DNA from: Hysterangium stoloniferum
Lineage: Eukaryota > Basidiomycota > Agaricomycetes > Hysterangiales > Hysterangiaceae
Direction: 5' to 3'
Assembly: GCA_015178975.1 (NCBI GenBank)
Contig: WHVD01000001.1
Span: forward strand, 4,340,001-4,404,000
Length of the DNA stretch: 64,000 nucleotides
Positions 58,253 to 64,000 of this stretch are shown here, piece by piece. Each line of letters opens with the position of its first letter. The first letter of the stretch is position 1. The position numbers and the translations under genes were made by a program. Below the pieces are notes generated by a model. The model worked only from the letters and a program-made list of their open reading frames with translations, searched no databases and had not been told where the DNA came from.

Positions 58253-60404
58253 GAAAGATAAGTGCTTGTAGAGTAAGATTTGGGGTCTAGCAGGTTTCCT
58301 GCCCCTAATACACATTCACAAAGGAAATAGTATTTGATGTTGATATGTTTGACATGTGAGTGGAGTAAGGGGTCCTCAGATAAATTGATGGCAGCATTGT
58401 TGTCACAAAGTGTTATGACCCATTCTGAGATACTTCAATCTTCCATAATTATCCAACTTTCTGCCCCAAGTCTCCAATCCGACTTCCTGATTCAATATCC
58501 AACCCAACTTCTGATTATGGAACATTTATAGTTCCCATACTTCTGGGTCTCATCCTTGTTCTGCATTTGGTATCTTATCAGTCAACAAGTATTCACTCAT
58601 TTGCTTGTTGTATTCCCATTTCAGAATACTCACCTAAATTTGTCTTATTATGATCCTAGTTTGTAGTACAATAATGAAAGAACTTATGTATATTATTTTC
58701 CATGAATTTGTACTTTACCTCAGATCTGATATCGACTTAGTTTTTTATTCCTTCTTCTTTCTCAGTCTTATAGGATACACTGATTCTGATTGGGCTAATT
58801 GCCTTCATACCCATCACAGTATCAGTGGTTATACTGTTACCTCAGGTTATGGCATTAATCTCATGGGGCATGAAAAGGCAGAAAACAGTGGCAGCTTCAT
58901 CTTGTGAGGCTAAGTACATTTCGGCTGCATTTGAGGCTGTCAAAGAAGGAACTTGGTGCTGTGTATTACTCATGGGCATTTATTTCCCTTGTACAAATTC
59001 AACAACTATCCTTTGTGTTAAGTGCCATGTTGGGAACATATTCTGGAACTATTGGGAAATGTCTAGGAACTCAGAAACCTCATGATAGGTTCAGGACATT
59101 GGCTTCAGCTTATGTGCTGCACCTCTACACAAATGCTTGGAATGTCCTTAATTTCAGAGAGGGGATTTATGCTGGAAGATTATGGATATTCAGAGTTCCA
59201 AAGAGTTCTGAATATTGAGCATACAGATTGCCAGAGCAACCCAGGCACCACTTAAGGTTCCTAGTACCTTTTAAATAATGAATAGCCTGAATGGCTGCAG
59301 CCCTGTATGGAGTTGAATAACTAGCAAGAAAATGAGATGGTTGTTGCATAGCATGGGAGATATCAGGTTAAGTAGAGATAGCCAGGTAAAATAAGCACCC
59401 AATCAAAGAACAATAGGGTAGTTTAAGAGGTTGGTAAGTTTGATTTTGGATAATGATGTGTGATCAAAGCAGAAGAGCTTTAGACTGTCATCCAAGGGGG
59501 TAGATACAGTAGATGCTGTACCCCATCCAAATTGAGCTATTATTTTATCTATGAGTACAATCTGAGAAAGAGAAATGGAGCTATTAGGTCAATCCAATTT
59601 GAGAGAAATTCCCACAACAAAATGGGCAGTACCAAGGTCAGAAATAGTCCACACACTATACATATCCTGTTTAAATACTTCATTTTCTGCAGTTGTTCTA
59701 GCAATGGAGAAGTCATCAACATGTACAGTGGCAATAATAATGCCAGTTGTGGTGCATCTGTAGTAAATGCAAGATTCTGATGTTAGTCTAGTAAAACCCC
59801 AAGCCAACATCTGTTTGTTCATTGCTTTGTTCCAGATTTGACTGCTCTGTTTCATTCTATACAGACCTCAGAGTACCATTCAGATGTAATCCACTTTACC
59901 AGGTTCTACAAATCCTTTGGACTGTTCCATATATTGTATTTTTCCTCAGGGAGCAATCTGTAAAGGAAAGCAGTTTTAATATTGATTTGTTGTGCATCCC
60001 ACCCAAGAGTGGCAGCTATATGGAGAAAAACATGCCAGGAGTCCATGCATGCAGTAGTTAAGGTCATTTTATGGCAATACTTTCCATATACATATTTGCT
60101 TGAAACCTTGGGTCATAGCATCTGTATGTTTTATTTATTTACCATCATATTCAATAAGAATGCATTCAATGGATTATTTGTAAAGTTTATGGTTCATTCT
60201 GTTCTGAATCAAGATACAGTTGGCAATAAAACCCTTACAATGTTTGTGCTTTTTGAAAGACATGTCTATTTCCTGGGAAATCCTAAATTCTCTAAATTTC
60301 TGAAAATATTATGTAATATACTTCACCACCATACCTTCTTGCATGCACAGCTACAAGGCACCATGTTCATATTTGGTAAGTCCACTATCCCACACAAACC
60401 AACA
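58253..60404 (-). mobile_element. Ty1/Copia relic 2 (fossil) with nested LTR and internal inversion
   Basis: The minus strand encodes RT (TALGWDAQQINIKTAFL near 59980; MNKQMLAWGFTRLTSESCIY and VHVDDFSIA at 59590-59855) and RNase H (HYLKGTRNLKWCLGCSGN at ~59230). The next RNase H part (GYTDSDWANCLHTHHSISGY) is at 58775-59020 but on the plus strand. The final part (NNAAINLSEDPLLHSHVKHI) is again on the minus strand below 58410. A family-C solo LTR lies between. Broken, CpG-poor and old. Confidence 0.85.
58411..59231. mobile_element. Family-C solo LTR split by an inversion of ~470 bp
   Basis: 58411-~58760 matches the first part of the LTR at 26943 (TGTTATGACCCA...). 59026-59231 matches its second part in reverse orientation (TGTTAAGTGCCATGTTGGG...). 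The flanks are CAAAG (58406-58410) and its complement CTTTG (just before 59026). An intact LTR with target duplication CAAAG, then an inversion of ~58760-59231, explains both. Confidence 0.85.
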
Positions 60405-61133
60405 ACTCATTGTAAGGGTTTTGTTGCACACTATTTTGAAAATTGGTATTTAGTATAGCCCCCCTTTGCCCTGATCACTGCTGCAAGCCTTTTAGGCATG
60501 CTTTTAATAAGTTTGTGACACTCCTCCTTTGAAATCTCCTCCCACAACTTCTATACCCTCTCCCAAAGTTCATGAACACTATTTGCAGGTTGTTCCTACT
60601 CTCTAGCTTCTTGAGATGTTTCCAGAGATGTTCAATAGGATTCATGTCTGGATATTGTGCAGGCCACTTGAGGACTGTAACCCCATGGTCATTGAACCAT
60701 TTCTGGGCCTTTTTGCTTGTGTGCTTGGGGTCATTGTCTTGTTGAAAGATGATCCACTGATTTGATAGTTGAGGGTTTGCTGGAGTTCATCATCCAGGAT
60801 GCTCACATAAAGGTCAGCATCCATCTTCCCATCAATTTCAGTTGCAAACCCAACCCCATCCCAGCCAAGCATCCCCATATTATCAAATTTCCTCCAAACT
60901 TGACTGTTCTCTCCTATCAGCTAAGCCCTCACCCACATCTTTCAACACATATTTCCTTCCATCTGACCTATTTTCTGACTTTTAATTCAGTCTCAACTTC
61001 TCGAGTGCATATTAGGATTGGGAAACCTGCTTGGCCCCAACTCTCATCCCATAACACTTCTCTCTGTTTCTCTAGGATGATCTATCATCCAGACGCCATT
61101 CAGACATCCTCTTAAGAACTGAAAACTGACTAA
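60405..61133 (-). mobile_element. Second Tc1-like transposon fragment
   Basis: Minus-strand transposase pieces: WDGVGFATEIDGKMDADLYV and SILDDELQQTLNY (60740-60880), then FQQDNDPKHTSKKAQKWFND and KWPAQYPDMNPIEHLWKHL (~60610-60750), then a tail to ~60440. The N-terminal third near 60900-61130 is poorly kept, and the element ends abruptly at the LTR starting at 61134. Frame changes make it non-functional. It is a different subfamily from the element at 54926. Confidence 0.8.
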
Positions 61134-61833
61134 TGTCGGTGGCCGACAGGGACCAATCGGAAGGACTTGGCTTCAGCTTATGTGCTGCGCCCTCACAAAT
61201 ATCCGTAGGGTGTCCTTAGATTTCGGATGGGTGAAACCTAATCCTAAAGAGTTTCTTTCGGCGAGATACCGATCAGAACCAAAGGACAAGTTGAGTGTTG
61301 GGCCAAGGGGTTGGGGCCGGGAGTGGCTGAGTGCATGCGAAGGCGGATGAGGGGATTATTAGTATGAGACTGTTACAGACGTATGAGGGTATTCTGAGTC
61401 GATATTCTGATTGCCTAGTAACTACAACTACAGTAGGTTCATATACAAGTAACAGGCGTCTAGAAAATACTAATGGGGAGAAAGGTGGAAAACGGTATTA
61501 ACAATAAGCTTGACTAGGAACAGGAAGTTTATGATTAGTTCGGAGGCCGATGATAACCGAGAGCAGAATTACGATAAAAGGAAATAGTTCGAGGACTACA
61601 AATATAGATAGACATATGTGAAACATAGGATAGAACGGATCAACATAATAAAAGGGACGTATCAAAAGTTTAACCAGACAATACAAGTATTTTGACGTGG
61701 GCGTAAACAGAGTTTGATCATCACGAAAGCATACGTCAGCTTCAGGGGCCGATGGTTTCCGATGTGGTGACTTGAAAATGTTGATAAGTGGCGATAACCT
61801 CGGGACCGATAGGGTTGTGACACAGTCGTAACA
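61134..61833 (-). mobile_element. Probable solo LTR of a further family (CpG-rich)
   Basis: ~700 bp from TGTCGGTGGCCGACAGG to GTCGTAACA. It shares the GGCTTCAGCTTATGTGCTGCGCC module with the other LTRs near the same end. It is CpG-rich and hence fairly young. Flanks ACTAA and CATCC do not match, so either the target duplication is lost or the ends are slightly off. Confidence 0.6.
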
Positions 61834-62213
61834 CATCCCAGACCCTCTAGACACTTGAAGATCTCTTGTTCCAATCTACCCCTGAGTCTGTTTGACATGC
61901 ATTCATTTGTTTGTTTATTGTGTCCCCTGTACTTGTTCTCATTCCATCTCAAGCCTTATTCCTACTGCAGAATTGTTAAGTGCAGGAAATATACCCAGAT
62001 TTTCTGGTGAATATTCTGATGAGGACTTTTCAGAAATATTCTGGGGACTTCCCAGGACATAGTCTGCAGAATAGTCCACAGGCTTCCAGGAAGTCATCTG
62101 GGGGTATCAAAATATTTCCAGGATATGAGAAGGACTTGACTGTGCCCTCACACAATTGTTGGACATACATAACTTTAAAGAGGTGTTGGTCTGGATACTC
62201 CATAAAGTCTGAG

Positions 62214-63031
62214 TGTTAGGATATGTACAGGGCAGGTTTCTGGAGAAACCCGCAGGATATCCGGTAGGACTTGGCTTCAGCTTATAGGCTGCGCCCTCAC
62301 TAGATTGTGTTGTCCAATTTCGAACAGGCGGACGGGGATCCTGGGAAGTCCGGGCAGGGTTCGTGGGTTGTAGGTCATAAGTCGGAGGTCGTGAGTCATG
62401 AGTCGAGATAGTCGAGAGAGATAGATGTGCCGGAGCCCATGGGCTCTGACTAGTGCGAGCGATGTGAATCAAGCAAGGGTTTAGAGCGGAAAATGTTATT
62501 AGATTACTGGGGGGAATCTACGCTAATTTTCTGACTGGATTGTATGTACAACATCTGCCAGTTTATATAGACTGTGGAGTGAATGACATACCAAATCCAG
62601 TAATGATGAAATGAAACTAACAAAACATAAAATGGGAATAATAAACACCAAGTTTGGTGTTAGGAACGGAATGGAACGGAGCAGAGTCTGAATCGTGACA
62701 AAGCATAACCCATAATGGGAAACGGAGTGGGAGTGGAGTCCTAAATTGTGACAGGTCATTTGACTAAAACGGGAGTGGGGCTCGATTAGAGCAGTGACGG
62801 GATTCTAAGTGGGGTCTGCTGACTGATGCTTGGGACGAAGACAGACATAGACAGAGACGGAGTCCGGGGGAAGTCCAGTGACTGATATGTGTCGTAATGA
62901 GGTCGAACGTAACAAGTCTTGATGTAATGGAGTCCGGGCGGGAAATCCTATAAACAGACAATTGGTGCTTGTAGCGCGTGGGGGCGTACAGGTTAGTGCC
63001 CGGAGTCTGGCGGGATTGTCCGGTCGTAACA
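62214..63031 (-). mobile_element. Solo LTR of Gypsy family 1
   Basis: 818 bp, flanked by the target duplication CTGAG (62209-62213 and 63032-63036). Matches 28582-29387 closely. Complete and fairly young. It sits in an older LTR-like or unknown sequence that continues at 63037. Confidence 0.92.
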
Positions 63032-63139
63032 CTGAGAATATGTATGTGAGAGAACCAGAAGTTAGAAGGCCTGAGGGCTCTGAAAATATCCTGGGTGAGA
63101 ACAAGTAGTCAGATGATACAAAAGGAGGTTGAGTTGGAA

Positions 63140-63300
63140 GGTACAAGAAGGACTTGGCTTCAGCTTATGTGCTGTGCCCTTATACACATGTTCAGGTGTC
63201 CTTATTTCAAGTTGAGAGATGTTTACATGAGAGGTGTAGATAATCAGAGTTCCAAGGAGTTCTGGATATTGATTGTACAGAAAGACCAACAGTGTGAGGG
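63140..63300 (-). mobile_element. Family-C LTR fragment (fossil)
   Basis: GACTTGGCTTCAGCTTATGT and the following ~130 bp align with the reverse complement of the family-C LTR (27300-27450), including the AGAGTTC...AGAGTTCTG-like pair. No ends found. Confidence 0.5.
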
Positions 63301-64000
63301 GTACCCCTCATAGTGAAGAAACTTGATAAATCTGCCCTATTATATTTTCTTTGATTTATTCATATTTTTACTATATTTTTACTTAGGATATTCTTCGAAT
63401 ATCTTGTCTTACTATAGTTTGATGGTCCATGTATCCTTATGGGAGTGTGGACACTTGTGGGTGCATAGATGTTTGTGGGGCATATAGGTACAGAAGCCAT
63501 ATGTACAATAGTGAGCACAATGGATGGTAGAGGCACTTTTAACCCAGAACCCCCTGCAACAACTGCAAGTAGTGGTTTAGGAATTGCTTATTCATCCTGC
63601 ACATAGGACTTCACACTACTATAGTTGAAGTCCTTATGTAATTGCAAGCCTAACATTCTCACCAAACCTATTCTCCCTCTCAACTCTTTTCTGGTCACAC
63701 CTACAACTATGAATCCTTTGTACTTACAATTGTCTAATCCATATAAGTCTAACTGACATTATTGGGTTGAACCTTTAAGTTCAATCCCATACAATTGAGC
63801 AATCATTTCCTAGTTATTCTTGTTGTACTTATCTGTTGACACTAAAACACTGTACTCATTTAAGTTAATATTATGTGCACGTTGAATGGTAAAATACATG
63901 ACTCTTCACAAAAGGAGTAGATTAGACTAAGTTGAGACTAATTTGAGATACAAACTGGAGAGTAAGGACATGATTATGGAAGACTATATAGTTGTTCCAA
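63301..64000. other. Gene-free AT-rich interval
   Basis: No coding frame, RNA gene or element end was recognised to the end of the window. Confidence 0.4.

Noticed and set aside
61134-61833. Target duplication for the CpG-rich LTR
   Set aside because: Flanks ACTAA and CATCC do not agree; not claimed.

Overview
The window looks like basidiomycete (most likely Agaricomycete) nuclear DNA. Host genes are split by many GT-AG introns of about 48-125 nt, and they encode fungal-type RPN10, proteasome alpha-1, MED10 and ADE2 proteins. The repeats are Ty3/Gypsy chromoviruses, Ty1/Copia, Tc1-like, hAT-like and tyrosine-recombinase elements of the kinds common in Agaricomycetes. The species cannot be fixed from the sequence alone.

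Layout. 1-1.0 kb: 3' part of a Lys/Glu-rich host gene. 1.1-1.6 kb: tyrosine-recombinase (Crypton-like) remnant. 1.73-3.33 kb (-): four-exon uncharacterised gene with one in-frame TGA. 3.3-8.4 kb: repeat-rich and gene-poor, with an 850-bp foldback and a pair of old LTR-like copies. 8.4-13.7 kb: the CpG-rich housekeeping island, holding a C2H2 transcription factor (-), RPN10 (+), SCL1/proteasome alpha-1 (+) and MED10 (-). 13.7-17.8 kb: old LTR fragments, including a 1.24-kb TRIM-like element nested in a solo LTR. 18.0-24.2 kb: intron-dense uncharacterised genes, one of which has duplicated exon cassettes. 24.55-25.57 kb (-): the 3' part of ADE2 only, cut off upstream by a repeat. 25.6-53.9 kb: nested Copia and Gypsy fossils. 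53.99-54.56 kb: one intact intronless ORF with a PD-(D/E)XK-like motif. 54.9-63.3 kb: Tc1-like transposons into which hAT-like, LTR and tRNA-bearing elements inserted, plus a Copia fossil with a recognisable internal inversion.

Five copies of one Gypsy LTR family (about 770-820 bp) are delimited here. Four are solo LTRs with matching 5-bp target duplications, so LTR-LTR recombination has been frequent. Old elements (about 43-60 kb) are visibly poor in CpG, while the gene island and the younger LTRs are CpG-rich. This fits long-term cytosine methylation and deamination.

The most unusual items are: a 255-bp TG...CA element with a 5-bp target duplication that carries a tRNA-like unit; a Gypsy element with an antisense frame carrying a Zn2Cys6-type cysteine pattern; a short hairpin-like module shared by several LTR families; two proteasome genes side by side; and an ADE2 locus that lacks its 5' half.
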